NCBI RefSeq assembly: GCF_026847645.1 | Contig: NZ_JAPSMC010000001.1 | Location: forward strand, 1 to 64,000 | Direction: 5' to 3' | Length of the DNA: 64,000 nucleotides | DNA from: Anoxybacillus sp. J5B_2022 | Lineage (GTDB): Bacteria; Bacillota; Bacilli; Bacillales; Anoxybacillaceae | Shown: piece by piece, positions 39,688 through 47,821 of the stretch | Layout: the number at the start of each line of letters is the position of its first letter | How positions within the stretch are numbered: position 1 is the first letter of the stretch | The notes under the pieces: generated by a model | What the model saw: only the letters and a program-made list of their open reading frames with translations | Told to the model about the DNA's origin: nothing | Database searches by the model: none | Program-made: the position numbers and the translations under genes

Positions 39688-40524
39688 TTATCTTAGACGG
39701 CCGATTTCGTTAACGGCCTTGTCCATGCTTCGGTCGTATGCTTGTAAAATTTTTTGGTTCGCTTCAAACGCGCGGTACGCCGACAGCATATCCGTCATCG
39801 AACGAGCGACATCAACGTTCGAGCGCTCCAGAAACCGCTGCTTCAGTTCGTACGTGACGTTTGCGTTGCCAATCGCGCTCGGAAGCAGGCCGTTTTCGCT
39901 GCGGAATAAGCCGTTTCCTTCTTTCACGACCGCGTTCGGATTCGCCGCAAAAGCGACGTTCAAGCGGGCGACGCGAACGTTATTTTCGCGAATCGTGCCA
40001 TCGGGCGCCACCGTAAAATCGGTGCCGGTTAACCGAATGCGGCTGTTGTTTTCATCGAGTACGTAAAACCCGTCGTTCGTCGTTAAATATCCTTCCGCAT
40101 CCAACGTAAAATTGCCGTTTCTTGTATAGCGTACGTCGCCATTGGCATTTTGGACGACAAAAAAGAGCGCCCCTTTCCTGCCTGTTTCGGCATCGACCGG
40201 AACCGTTCCGTTGACTAGGGCGAGATCAGTCGGCTGCCCTGTTTCTTTTATATCGCCTTGCGAAAAATCCGGCACGAGTTCTTGCATATATACACCGGTA
40301 TGGATCGGACCGATCGTCGTTGCCTTGAAAAACGAGCGCGGCTCTTTTGCCGGAATCGTTTCTTTCTCTAGGCGCGAAAGCAACAGCTCTGGAAAAGCGC
40401 GCAGCGCCGCTTCATCCGCTTTATATCCCGGCGTATTCGCGTTGGCAATATTGTTCGTTAACATTTCGACACGACGCTGCTCAGCAATCATGCCGGCAGC
40501 CGCTGTATAAAACCCACGCAACAA
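39688..40524 (-). CDS. flhO: Flagellar basal-body rod protein FlhO
   Basis: A 278-aa rod protein: start MLRGFYTAAAGMIAEQRRVE, NNIANANTPGYK, and C-terminal TDMLSAYRAFEANQKILQAY. The start is TTG 40524 with GCGGAGGGA just upstream; the ATG nine codons earlier overlaps that site. Forms an operon with flhP. A terminator separates it from mbl. Confidence 0.93.
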   Translation of the reverse strand: MLRGFYTAAAGMIAEQRRVEMLTNNIANANTPGYKADEAALRAFPELLLSRLEKETIPAKEPRSFFKATTIGPIHTGVYMQELVPDFSQGDIKETGQPTDLALVNGTVPVDAETGRKGALFFVVQNANGDVRYTRNGNFTLDAEGYLTTNDGFYVLDENNSRIRLTGTDFTVAPDGTIRENNVRVARLNVAFAANPNAVVKEGNGLFRSENGLLPSAIGNANVTYELKQRFLERSNVDVARSMTDMLSAYRAFEANQKILQAYDRSMDKAVNEIGRLR

Positions 40525-40580
40525 AGTCGTTCCCTCCGCTTCTTCGTCCATCCTTATTTTCTATTATACGGCAAATCAAT

Positions 40581-40624
40581 AAAAAAGCGAATAGGTACGT
40601 TGAGGAAACGCTACCCATCCGCTT
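40581..40624 (-). terminator. Terminator of mbl
   Basis: AAGCGAATAGGTA (40585-40597) and TACCCATCCGCTT (40612-40624) pair with two mismatches; TTTTTTATTG follows on minus. Confidence 0.75.
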
Positions 40625-40630
40625 GGCGAT

Positions 40631-41632
40631 TTATATGAACTTTTGCTTCGGTGCGCGGTCAATATTATCGAGCATAATGCCTGTTCCGATCGCGACGCAG
40701 TCCATCGGATTTTCGGCCACTAAAACTGGCACTTTTAATTCTTCAGCAAGCAATTGGTCAATGCCGTGCAGCAAAGCGCCTCCGCCGGTTAAAATGACAC
40801 CGCGGTCGATAATGTCCGCCGACAATTCCGGCGGCGTGCGTTCGAGTACGCTTTTGGCAGCTTGTACAATGACGGATACCGGTTCACGAAGCGCTTTTTC
40901 AATTTCCGCTGAGCGAACGGTAATGGTGCGCGGCAAGCCTGTCACAAGGTCGCGGCCGCGAATGTCAATTGCTTCGTCGCGTGCGCCTGGGAATACGGTT
41001 GCCACTTTTATTTTAATTTCTTCCGCCGTCCGTTCGCCAATGAGCAGCTTATATTCGCGCTTGATGTAGTTTAAAATTTCCATATCGAACTTGTCCCCGG
41101 CCATTTTAATAGAAGTGGCGGTGACAATATCGCCCATCGACAGGACGGCAACATCGGTCGTGCCACCGCCAATATCTACGACCATATTTCCGCAAGGTTG
41201 GAAAATGTCCATTCCAGCGCCGATCGCCGCCACTTTCGGCTCTTCTTCCAAATATACTTTTTTGCCGCCGCTTTTTTCCGCTGCTTCTTTAATCGCTTTG
41301 CGCTCGACGGAAGTGATGTTCGTTGGGCAGCAAATTAAAATGCGCGGCTTGGCGAAAAAGCCTTTTAAATCGAGCTTATTTAAAAAGTGTTTCAACATGG
41401 CTTCCGTAATATCGAAGTCAGCAATGACGCCATCTTTTAGCGGCCGGATGGCAACAATATTCCCAGGGGTACGCCCGACCATTCGTCTTGCTTCTTCGCC
41501 GACAGCAAGCACTTTATTTGTATTTTTGTCAATCGCGACAACGGATGGTTCGTTGAGCACGATTCCTTTTCCTTTTACATAAATGAGTACGTTCGCCGTA
41601 CCGAGATCGATTCCGATATCCCTCGCAAACAT
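40631..41632 (-). CDS. mbl: Rod-shape protein Mbl (MreB family)
   Basis: A 333-aa bacterial actin. Phosphate loop DIGIDLGTANVLIYVKGKGI, second phosphate motif VVDIGGGTTDVAVLSMGD, adenosine motif ILTGGGALLHGIDQ. It forms membrane filaments that guide lateral wall synthesis. The position between spoIIID and flhO identifies it as Mbl rather than MreB or MreBH. AAGGAGG precedes the ATG. Confidence 0.96.
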   Translation of the reverse strand: MFARDIGIDLGTANVLIYVKGKGIVLNEPSVVAIDKNTNKVLAVGEEARRMVGRTPGNIVAIRPLKDGVIADFDITEAMLKHFLNKLDLKGFFAKPRILICCPTNITSVERKAIKEAAEKSGGKKVYLEEEPKVAAIGAGMDIFQPCGNMVVDIGGGTTDVAVLSMGDIVTATSIKMAGDKFDMEILNYIKREYKLLIGERTAEEIKIKVATVFPGARDEAIDIRGRDLVTGLPRTITVRSAEIEKALREPVSVIVQAAKSVLERTPPELSADIIDRGVILTGGGALLHGIDQLLAEELKVPVLVAENPMDCVAIGTGIMLDNIDRAPKQKFI

Positions 41633-41745
41633 GTATAAGTTCCTCCTTGCTTTCCATCCATCGAATTGCTCCTAATTCATTATTTTATCATAGGATGATC
41701 GGAATCTGATACTATTTTTATGACAAAAAAGCAAGGAAGAAAAAT

Positions 41746-42003
41746 TTATTGAATCGTTTCTTTTTTATACTTTTTCTTCGTGGCCTCCCCTCCGCGCAAA
41801 TGACGAATGGATTTATGGTAATCGAGAATTTCTTTGACTTCATTCGCCAGCTCCGGGTTAATTTCCGGAAGTCGTTCGGTTAAGTCTTTATGAACCGTAC
41901 TTTTGGAAACGCCAAATTCTTTCGCGATGACGCGAACGGTTTTCCTCGTCTCCACGATATACTTTCCTATCTTGATAGTACGCTCTTTGATGTAATCGTG
42001 CAC
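41746..42003 (-). CDS. spoIIID: Sporulation transcription factor SpoIIID
   Basis: An 85-aa mother-cell regulator with HTH at about residues 20-45 (TVRVIAKEFGVSKSTVHKDL) and a basic C-terminal tail (GGEATKKKYKKET). It activates and represses many sigma-E genes and sigK. The GTG 42003 start has GGGAGG upstream. It is followed by mbl after 113 bp. Length is slightly shorter than the 93 aa of B. subtilis. Confidence 0.96.
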   Translation of the reverse strand: MHDYIKERTIKIGKYIVETRKTVRVIAKEFGVSKSTVHKDLTERLPEINPELANEVKEILDYHKSIRHLRGGEATKKKYKKETIQ

Positions 42004-42232
42004 ACCACTCGCCCTCCCTAAGTTGGATGTGAGAAGTGTGAAATGAGACTCGTTTCGTCGGTGATCAAAAGCACTTCTTCTTGTTCATTTCGAAAGCATC
42101 TTTGGCTTTATTTTTACGCTATGGACGATCCCCACCTCAAACACTCCCGTTAGTTGATAAGTTTGTAACATTTTATTAAGCAAACGGGCCATATATGCCA
42201 GAAATATGAAGAAAAGCAACCGTTTTTTTTGC
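42004..42232. other. Gap between spoIIID and spoIIQ terminator
   Basis: About 230 bp with no ORF that has a ribosome site. It should hold the sigma-E promoter of spoIIID, but I found no clear match to its consensus. Confidence 0.4.
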
Positions 42233-42275
42233 TTAAACAAAAAAAACGGCACCGAGTGCACTAGACTCGATGCCG
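42233..42275 (-). terminator. Terminator of spoIIQ
   Basis: CGGCACCGAGT...ACTCGATGCCG (42247-42275, one wobble), then TTTTTTTT on minus. Confidence 0.9.
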
Positions 42276-42286
42276 CTTACATTTCG

Positions 42287-43150
42287 CTATGCTTTCGCCA
42301 TTCCGATGGAGGAATCTGGCGCGTTGTAGGAAGCGTCTTGGTTTGTGTCGCTTTCATCCATTGATTGATCATCAGATGAAGATTTGTCTTGCGATTCGCC
42401 TTTTGTTGTGTTTTGTTTGTTTTCGTCTTGTGCGTTTTCTTTTTGTGCGTTGGACTCCGTAAGCGTTGTGACTGGTTTGTCGACATAGTCAAGCGGATTG
42501 ACCGGCTTGCCGTTTTGGCGAATTTCAAAGTGGACGTGCGTGCCTGCTTCCTTGTTGAACGCGCTTTGTCCAGCTTTGCCGATGATTTGTCCTTGCTTAA
42601 TCGTATCGCCTGCTTTTACTTCGACATTTGCGAGTGATTGATAGACAGTCACGACGCCGTTATTATGATCGATTTCGACGATATAGCCTAAAATCGGATC
42701 TTTTTCCGCCTTAGTGACCGTACCGCTTAAAGAAGCAGTAACGTCAAACGGCTGGCCATCTTTCATGACAAGGTCAATGCCGCGGTTTGGATGATACGTA
42801 TTATTATAAAAGACGAGAGCTGCTTCTTGTTCTTCTTTGGATGCGGCATAATCGTAAAACGGCGTCTTAATTTCGACCGTATTTGGATCGAGCACCGGCA
42901 TCGCCACATGCTCCACCGCTTCGTTGACCGGGATAGATTCGTCTTCTTTCGACGACGTACCCGGGGCATCTTGGCTATATTGGTATTCGTCTTTTGGCTT
43001 CGCATCATTGTTGTTTTGGAACCAAAGCACTCCCGCCAAAATAACAGCGGCACTCGTTAAATAGACAGCCGGAAATACCCAACGCTTTCTCAACGCACGT
43101 TTCAAACTTGGTTTCATTGGAGAAGATGGTTTCTTTTCTTCCTCTCTCAT
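42287..43150 (-). CDS. spoIIQ: Stage II sporulation protein SpoIIQ (LytM fold)
   Basis: A 287-aa forespore membrane protein: cytoplasmic basic N-terminus, one membrane helix (WVFPAVYLTSAAVILAGVLW, about 24-43), a linker and an M23/LytM domain (about 110-225) ending THVHFEIRQNGKPVNP. The second zinc motif HxH (HVH) is intact, but at the first motif the sequence is NRGIDL, with Asn where active enzymes have His (HxGxD). B. subtilis SpoIIQ also lacks this His, so a structural role in the SpoIIQ-SpoIIIAH channel is expected. The C-terminal ~60 residues are low-complexity (Gln/Asn/Ser/Asp). A sigma-F-type promoter lies upstream. Confidence 0.93.
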   Translation of the reverse strand: MREEEKKPSSPMKPSLKRALRKRWVFPAVYLTSAAVILAGVLWFQNNNDAKPKDEYQYSQDAPGTSSKEDESIPVNEAVEHVAMPVLDPNTVEIKTPFYDYAASKEEQEAALVFYNNTYHPNRGIDLVMKDGQPFDVTASLSGTVTKAEKDPILGYIVEIDHNNGVVTVYQSLANVEVKAGDTIKQGQIIGKAGQSAFNKEAGTHVHFEIRQNGKPVNPLDYVDKPVTTLTESNAQKENAQDENKQNTTKGESQDKSSSDDQSMDESDTNQDASYNAPDSSIGMAKA

Positions 43151-43169
43151 TGTTCATCACCTCAGCAAC

Positions 43170-43199
43170 CATTTTGAACAGAAAGAGGAAAATCTATAC
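43170..43199 (-). promoter_or_regulatory. Sigma-F promoter of spoIIQ
   Basis: Minus strand GTATA (43195-43199), 15-bp gap, GTTCAAAATG (43170-43179), one mismatch to the sigma-F -10 consensus GGNNANAHTR. Confidence 0.7.
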
Positions 43200-43252
43200 A
43201 TCAAAAAACACGTTTTTGTTTATTTTTTGAAAAAAAAACGGCATTTTATGCA

Positions 43253-43281
43253 TAAAAAAGCGGCTCATCGACGAGAGCCTG
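43253..43281 (-). terminator. Terminator of spoIID
   Basis: GGCTC...GAGCC hairpin with TTTTTTATG on the minus strand. Confidence 0.75.
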
Positions 43282-44301
43282 CTATTTTTTCGCCGTCAGC
43301 CGGTTTAAAAACGCGGTGGCGGATGAAACGGTGACGCCGCGGTAATAATATTTGACGATATCTTCATACGTTTTTCCTTGCTTCGCCAAAAAGTTCGCCC
43401 CATATTGGCTCATGCCGACGCCGTGGCCGTATCCTTTCGTCGTAATGACGATGTCGTTCCCTTTACGCACCCATGTAAAGTCCGTCGATTTTAAATCGAG
43501 TTTTTCCCGTATTTCTCTTCCTTTCAACCGCTTTCCGTTAATTTCGACGACATCGACCCGCTTGCCCGGCGTCCGCGACAAAATGACGCCAACCGATCCG
43601 TCGTTCGGGAGCTTGACCCCTAATCGTTGTTCAAATTCCGCTACGGACATCACCGTTTGATGATAAAATTTTGGCGATTTTTCGTCCCACGGGCTAGCGA
43701 CGCTTTTTAAGTACGGAAAGTCGTTTTGCCAGTACGCCTCCGAGTTTTCGGTAAACCCGTTGCTCGTTGAGAAAAACGCCGCTTCAATCGGAGCATTGTT
43801 GTACGTAATAATTTGCCCTTGCGTTGCTTGAACGGCCTCGATGATTCGCTTCATTTTCCAGTCGTAATCCGCTCCCCATCGCTGCTTTAATTCCTCATCG
43901 CTATAGTACACTTGATGCATAATCGTATCCGTCACGTTCGCGCCTTTTGGGAGCTGGATCGGCTGGTCGTTCAGCATTTGCTTGACAATGTACGTTCGGG
44001 CAGTCAGCGCCTGCGCTTTTAACGCCTCGAGCTCAAAATCAGCCGGCATTTCAGCGGCGACGACTCCTACGACGTACTGTTCGAGCGGGATATGCTCGAT
44101 TCGTTTTTCTTTGCTTCGATACACGGCTACTTCGACATCTGGCCCCGCATTCTTTAGTTGCACGCGTCGTTGATTTTGCAGCGCTTCTGCCAACGCCCCG
44201 CCTGTTTTTTCATGGAAGGGGATGACGAGCAATGTCGGGATGAGCAACACCACAATGAATAAGAGAGAACCTAGTGCGAGGAATAGTTTGAGACGTTTCA
44301 T
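43282..44301 (-). CDS. spoIID: Stage II sporulation protein SpoIID
   Basis: A 339-aa lytic transglycosylase of the engulfment complex. One N-terminal membrane anchor (LKLFLALGSLLFIVVLLIPT), then the SpoIID domain: LEQYVVGVVAAEMPADFELE with the catalytic Glu in AAEMP, ALKAQALTARTYIV, and the C-terminal GYGHGVGMSQYGANFLAKQG. It cleaves glycan strands while the mother cell membrane migrates around the forespore. ATG 44301 has GGGGGGCG upstream. A sigma-E promoter is visible. Confidence 0.96.
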   Translation of the reverse strand: MKRLKLFLALGSLLFIVVLLIPTLLVIPFHEKTGGALAEALQNQRRVQLKNAGPDVEVAVYRSKEKRIEHIPLEQYVVGVVAAEMPADFELEALKAQALTARTYIVKQMLNDQPIQLPKGANVTDTIMHQVYYSDEELKQRWGADYDWKMKRIIEAVQATQGQIITYNNAPIEAAFFSTSNGFTENSEAYWQNDFPYLKSVASPWDEKSPKFYHQTVMSVAEFEQRLGVKLPNDGSVGVILSRTPGKRVDVVEINGKRLKGREIREKLDLKSTDFTWVRKGNDIVITTKGYGHGVGMSQYGANFLAKQGKTYEDIVKYYYRGVTVSSATAFLNRLTAKK

Positions 44302-44383
44302 TTCCGCGCCCCCCAATATGCAGTTTTCAAGCGCCAATTTGCTTGCATCATCGGCAAACACGTTTGCCCGCTCGTTATTACAT

Positions 44384-44412
44384 AGTGTATGGGGGTGGAC
44401 AAGTATATATGA
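44384..44412 (-). promoter_or_regulatory. Sigma-E promoter of spoIID
   Basis: Minus strand TCATATA (44406-44412), 14-bp gap, CATACACT (44384-44391). The -10 fits the sigma-E consensus CATACAMT perfectly. Confidence 0.75.
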
Positions 44413-44439
44413 CAAATTGTTTGTGGGAAGAAAATCGGC

Positions 44440-44466
44440 AAAAAAAAAGAACTCGTTTGTGAGTCC
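44440..44466 (-). terminator. Terminator of the coiled-coil repeat gene
   Basis: GGACTC...GAGTTC on the minus strand with nine T residues following. Confidence 0.75.
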
Positions 44467-44473
44467 GATGTTG

Positions 44474-45223
44474 TCATTGAATTCTAGAAGCCAATAGCTC
44501 GATGACTTCTCGATGTTGTTCGTCGACCCGCTCTAAATGTTTGAAATGGCTTCTCATCTCGGTTTTCGTATTTTCTATTTCGCGCATTAGACTACCATAA
44601 TAAAACGCAAGCTCTTTCCGCATTTCGTGCTGCTCGGTCGCTAACGTCTGAACCGTTTGGTCCATTTGATGAACTTTTTCGTTCGTTTGTTGCAGTTGTG
44701 TAGCTACTTGTTCTACTCGTTCGTTCGTCTGTTGCAATTGCGTAGCTACTTGTTCTACTCGCTCGTTCGTCTGTTGCAATTGCGTAGCTACTTGTTCTAC
44801 TCGTTCGTTCGTCTGTTGCAATTGCGTAGCTACTTGTTCTACTCGCTCGTTCGTCTGTTGCAATTGCGTAGCTACTTGTTCTACTCGTTCGTTCGTCTGT
44901 TGCAGTTGTTGATCAAGCTTTTCTACTTTTTCATCCGTACGTTTTAGCTGCGCTCCTAATTTCTCTACTTTTTCGTCCGTCTGTTGCAACTGCACTGCCA
45001 GCTGTTCTACTCGTTCGTTCGTTTGCTGGAGCTGTTGTTCAAATTTTTCTTGTTTAGCAGCTAGCGCGTTGATCTCTTGGCGCATCACTTGTTGCTCCGA
45101 CGCTAAAGCGCGGATATCTTTTCTCATTTCATTTTGTTCTTTCCGAAAAGAACTCATTTCGCTTTCTAACCGATCAAAGCGCTTATTCATTTGCTCCATA
45201 AACTGCTGAAGCAACGCTTCCAT
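44474..45223 (-). CDS. Coiled-coil protein with QLQQTNERVEQVAT repeats
   Basis: A 249-aa all-helical protein. It begins MEALLQQFMEQMNKRFDRLE, similar to the protein at 38007. A central region (about 75-185) consists of 14-residue units, including five nearly identical QLQQTNERVEQVAT units. The C-terminus is a charged coiled coil (MREIENTKTEMRSHFKHLE). GGAGGG precedes the ATG. It interrupts the otherwise conserved spoIID-murA neighbourhood and has its own terminator. Function unknown; a long rod or oligomerisation module is the structural expectation. Confidence 0.8.
   Translation of the reverse strand: MEALLQQFMEQMNKRFDRLESEMSSFRKEQNEMRKDIRALASEQQVMRQEINALAAKQEKFEQQLQQTNERVEQLAVQLQQTDEKVEKLGAQLKRTDEKVEKLDQQLQQTNERVEQVATQLQQTNERVEQVATQLQQTNERVEQVATQLQQTNERVEQVATQLQQTNERVEQVATQLQQTNEKVHQMDQTVQTLATEQHEMRKELAFYYGSLMREIENTKTEMRSHFKHLERVDEQHREVIELLASRIQ
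44697..44910. repeat. 42-bp tandem repeat, 5 near-identical units
   Basis: Units contain GTAGCTACTTGTTCTACTCG. A single T/C difference (CTCGTTCG / CTCGCTCG) alternates along the array T-C-T-C-T, which points to recent duplication of an 84-bp double unit. Confidence 0.88.
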
Positions 45224-45292
45224 CCAATCCCTCCTCTCCGATAGGCATTTTTCTTTTTATTTTATCACAACTTGTCTATTTTTGTAAAAAAG

Positions 45293-45331
45293 AAAAAACG
45301 ACCTTCCGTTGCTTTTTGCAACGAACGGTCG
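45293..45331 (-). terminator. Terminator of murA operon
   Basis: CGACC..CCGTTGC (45299-45312) and GCAACG..CGGTCG (45318-45331), then TTTTTTC on minus. Confidence 0.85.
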
Positions 45332-45340
45332 CTTTCGTCA

Positions 45341-46642
45341 TTAGTTAAGGTCGGTTACTTTTGCCGCTTCCCATACCGTTTCTTCTTCACGGACGCGCTC
45401 AATGTCTGCGCCAAGCGCCGCAAGCTTCTCATGGAAGCGGACGTAACCGCGGTCTAAATGCTTCAATTCGGTCACCCGCGTATATCCTTCGGCGACAAGC
45501 CCTGCCAAAATTAACGCGGCAGCTGCGCGCAAATCAGTGGCAGCCACTTCCGCCCCTTGCAAATTGCAAGGACCGTTAATGATGACCGAACGCCCCTCAA
45601 TTTTAATATCGGCGTTCATGCGTCGAAATTCTTCGACATGCATAAAGCGGTTTTCAAATACCGTTTCCGTAATCATGCTTGTGCCTTCTGCTTTTAACAA
45701 TAACGCCATCATTTGCGACTGCATATCGGTCGGAAACCCTGGATGCGGCATCGTTTTAATATCAGCCGCTTTTAATTTTTCCGGGCCGATGACACGAAGG
45801 CCATTTTCTTCTTCAACAACCGTCACGCCCATTTCCTCGAGCTTCGCCACTAACGAGCTTAAATGCTCAGGAACGGCTCCTTGAACGAGAACGTTGCCGC
45901 CCGTAATCGCCGCTGCGACCATGAACGTACCTGCCTCAATCCGATCAGGAATGACCGTATGCACCGCTCCGCGCAAACTCGATACACCTTCAATCCGGAT
46001 CGTGCCCGTTCCAGCTCCGCGTACTTTTGCTCCCATCGCGTTCAAAAAGTTCGCCAAATCGACGATTTCCGGCTCTTTAGCGCAGTTTTCGATCACCGTT
46101 GTTCCTTCCGCCAGCACAGCGGCCATCATAATATTTTCCGTCGCCCCTACACTCGGGAAATCGAGATAAATTTTCGCCCCGCGAAGCCGGCCGTTCACCT
46201 CGGCATCAATAAATCCGTTTCCGACCTTCACGGAAGCGCCCATCGCTTCAAAGCCTTTTAAATGTTGATCAATCGGCCGCGAGCCAATCGCACAACCGCC
46301 TGGCAATGCCACGCGAGCGCGGCCTTTCCGCGCAAGCAACGGCCCCATCACCAAAACGGAGGCGCGCATTTTGCGTACATATTCAAACGGGGCTTCTAAT
46401 TTTAGCTCTCGGGATGCATCTACAACAACGCGGTTTCCTTCCATCGTGACATCTGCGTTTAAATAACGCAGCACTTCCGTAATTGTATATACATCGGAGA
46501 GAGCAGGAACGTCATGAATGACACTTTTTCCTTCACTTGCTAATAAGGTTGCGGCGATGACAGGTAAAACGGCATTTTTCGCTCCTTCGACTTTTACGGT
46601 GCCGCTTAACCGGTTTCCGCCACGGACGATGATTTTTTCCAA
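45341..46642 (-). CDS. murA: UDP-N-acetylglucosamine 1-carboxyvinyltransferase MurA
   Basis: A 433-aa enzyme that transfers enolpyruvate from PEP to UDP-GlcNAc, the first committed step of peptidoglycan synthesis and the fosfomycin target. Lys22-Asn23 (EGAKNAVLP) and the catalytic Cys117 ([15 protein letters not shown]) are present, so fosfomycin sensitivity at this site is expected. The start is TTG 46642 with GGAGGGG upstream; the longer frame to 46711 overlaps the upstream gene. Corresponds to MurAA of B. subtilis by neighbours (ywmB, spoIID). Confidence 0.96.
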   Translation of the reverse strand: MEKIIVRGGNRLSGTVKVEGAKNAVLPVIAATLLASEGKSVIHDVPALSDVYTITEVLRYLNADVTMEGNRVVVDASRELKLEAPFEYVRKMRASVLVMGPLLARKGRARVALPGGCAIGSRPIDQHLKGFEAMGASVKVGNGFIDAEVNGRLRGAKIYLDFPSVGATENIMMAAVLAEGTTVIENCAKEPEIVDLANFLNAMGAKVRGAGTGTIRIEGVSSLRGAVHTVIPDRIEAGTFMVAAAITGGNVLVQGAVPEHLSSLVAKLEEMGVTVVEEENGLRVIGPEKLKAADIKTMPHPGFPTDMQSQMMALLLKAEGTSMITETVFENRFMHVEEFRRMNADIKIEGRSVIINGPCNLQGAEVAATDLRAAAALILAGLVAEGYTRVTELKHLDRGYVRFHEKLAALGADIERVREEETVWEAAKVTDLN

Positions 46643-46673
46643 GGTATTCCCCTCCGCGTCCAAATTCTCTATA

Positions 46674-47411
46674 TTAATATTCAATTGTAATGATCGGGGT
46701 TCCAACGACAACAGTCGTTCGGCCGCCCAATCCCGTCTTTCTCAACGCTAGCTGAATGTTCATTGGATGTGTTTTTGTCGGAAGAACGTTCTCCCACTGC
46801 CTAGTATATGCAGAAACGGAAACAAACGCTTCTTCCGTAAGCGCCTCGACGGGCGCGGCGTTGAATGCATGTAAAAGATGGTAAGCTTGTTTTAACAAAA
46901 CACCTTTCATCTTACCATTGAATTCCCCTTTTACACAAGAGAAAAATGCAGGCTGTTTCGTAAAGAGTTGTGATGATCTTTGGCTTATGATTTGACCAAT
47001 GTTTTTTTGCACTGTTTCGCTCCAACCAAATCCCTTTAATTCATAGAGGATATACGTTTGGGGCTGTTTGTTTGCAACAGTAGTGACGAGTTGAATTTTT
47101 TCTTGCATAGAGGAATGTTCATTGATGCCTGTCGCTCGTTGAACATGTTGATCCGCTTCGACGACCCATTGAAACGTTGGAAATGTCCGTTTCAGCTCGT
47201 CCACTTTTTTTGTAAAAGCGGAATCATTTTTCATCGTTTGGGCATACTCTCTTGTGTAAATCGTCCATTGCTCGATCGATGCACCATTTTTTTGTAACAC
47301 AAGCGCTATTGTTTTCATCTCTTTCAGCGGCTCGTTCCCCTGCACTTTGCTGAAGGAATAGCCAATTACTAAAACAGCAACCATCATCGTCATCCATATT
47401 TTTTTCTTCAT
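46674..47411 (-). CDS. ywmB: YwmB family secreted protein
   Basis: A 245-aa exported protein of the YwmB (TATA-box-binding-like fold) family. Signal peptide or anchor at residues 1-25 ([17 protein letters not shown]). The rest is a mixed alpha/beta domain ending in [30 protein letters not shown] precedes the ATG at 47411; the frame open to 47702 is not coding. It is 31 bp upstream of murA, as in B. subtilis. Function unknown, though placement suggests an envelope role. Confidence 0.88.
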   Translation of the reverse strand: MKKKIWMTMMVAVLVIGYSFSKVQGNEPLKEMKTIALVLQKNGASIEQWTIYTREYAQTMKNDSAFTKKVDELKRTFPTFQWVVEADQHVQRATGINEHSSMQEKIQLVTTVANKQPQTYILYELKGFGWSETVQKNIGQIISQRSSQLFTKQPAFFSCVKGEFNGKMKGVLLKQAYHLLHAFNAAPVEALTEEAFVSVSAYTRQWENVLPTKTHPMNIQLALRKTGLGGRTTVVVGTPIITIEY

Positions 47412-47527
47412 TCCGTTTCCCTTCCTCTCCTTAGCTGTTATTGTTGCCAGATTGACACCGAACATACACGAAAACGCTCGACAAAATCGGAGAGGAATTT
47501 TTTCTTTTTTGACAAAAAACGGGACGA

Positions 47528-47770
47528 TTACTCGCCCCGAAAGAGAAACGGCAGTTGCTTCGACCAAAGAAGATAGTCGAGAAAAAAGTTGCTGACGGTC
47601 GAGCCAATGGCGATCGTCAATAATATATAAAGCACGCGGGCTTGTAGCACGCGATTTGGCTTCAATAGCTTCTCGACATGAACGCCTTGCAGCGTCCACC
47701 ATGTGAGCGCGATAAAGACAAGATGCGAAATAATGCTAAGCAGCGCTTGCTGCCCGACACCCGTCATCAT
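47528..47770 (-). CDS. ywzB: DUF1146 membrane protein YwzB
   Basis: An 80-aa protein with two membrane helices (LLSIISHLVFIALTWWTLQG and YILLTIAIGSTVSNFFLDY). The motif WWTLQGVHVEKL is typical of DUF1146. GGAGG lies before the ATG pair at 47770/47767. In B. subtilis ywzB is between the atp operon and ywmB; here the nuo operon separates it from atp. Function unknown. Confidence 0.88.
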   Translation of the reverse strand: MMTGVGQQALLSIISHLVFIALTWWTLQGVHVEKLLKPNRVLQARVLYILLTIAIGSTVSNFFLDYLLWSKQLPFLFRGE

Positions 47771-47792
47771 CTTCCATTCCTCCTTTCCGACG

Positions 47793-47821
47793 AAAAAACG
47801 AAGGGAGAGTCCCCCTTCGTT
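47793..47821 (-). terminator. Terminator of the nuo operon
   Basis: AACGAAGGG (47797-47805) and CCCTTCGTT (47813-47821), perfect 9-bp stem that includes the nuoN stop, then TTTTCG. It separates nuo from ywzB. Confidence 0.88.

Noticed and set aside
44697-44910. CRISPR array
   Set aside because: The 42-bp units are contiguous with no spacers and lie in a coding frame.
44657-44947. Plus-strand ORF with repeating hydrophobic units in the 44.7 kb array
   Set aside because: It is the antisense reading of the 42-bp coiled-coil repeats; no ribosome site.
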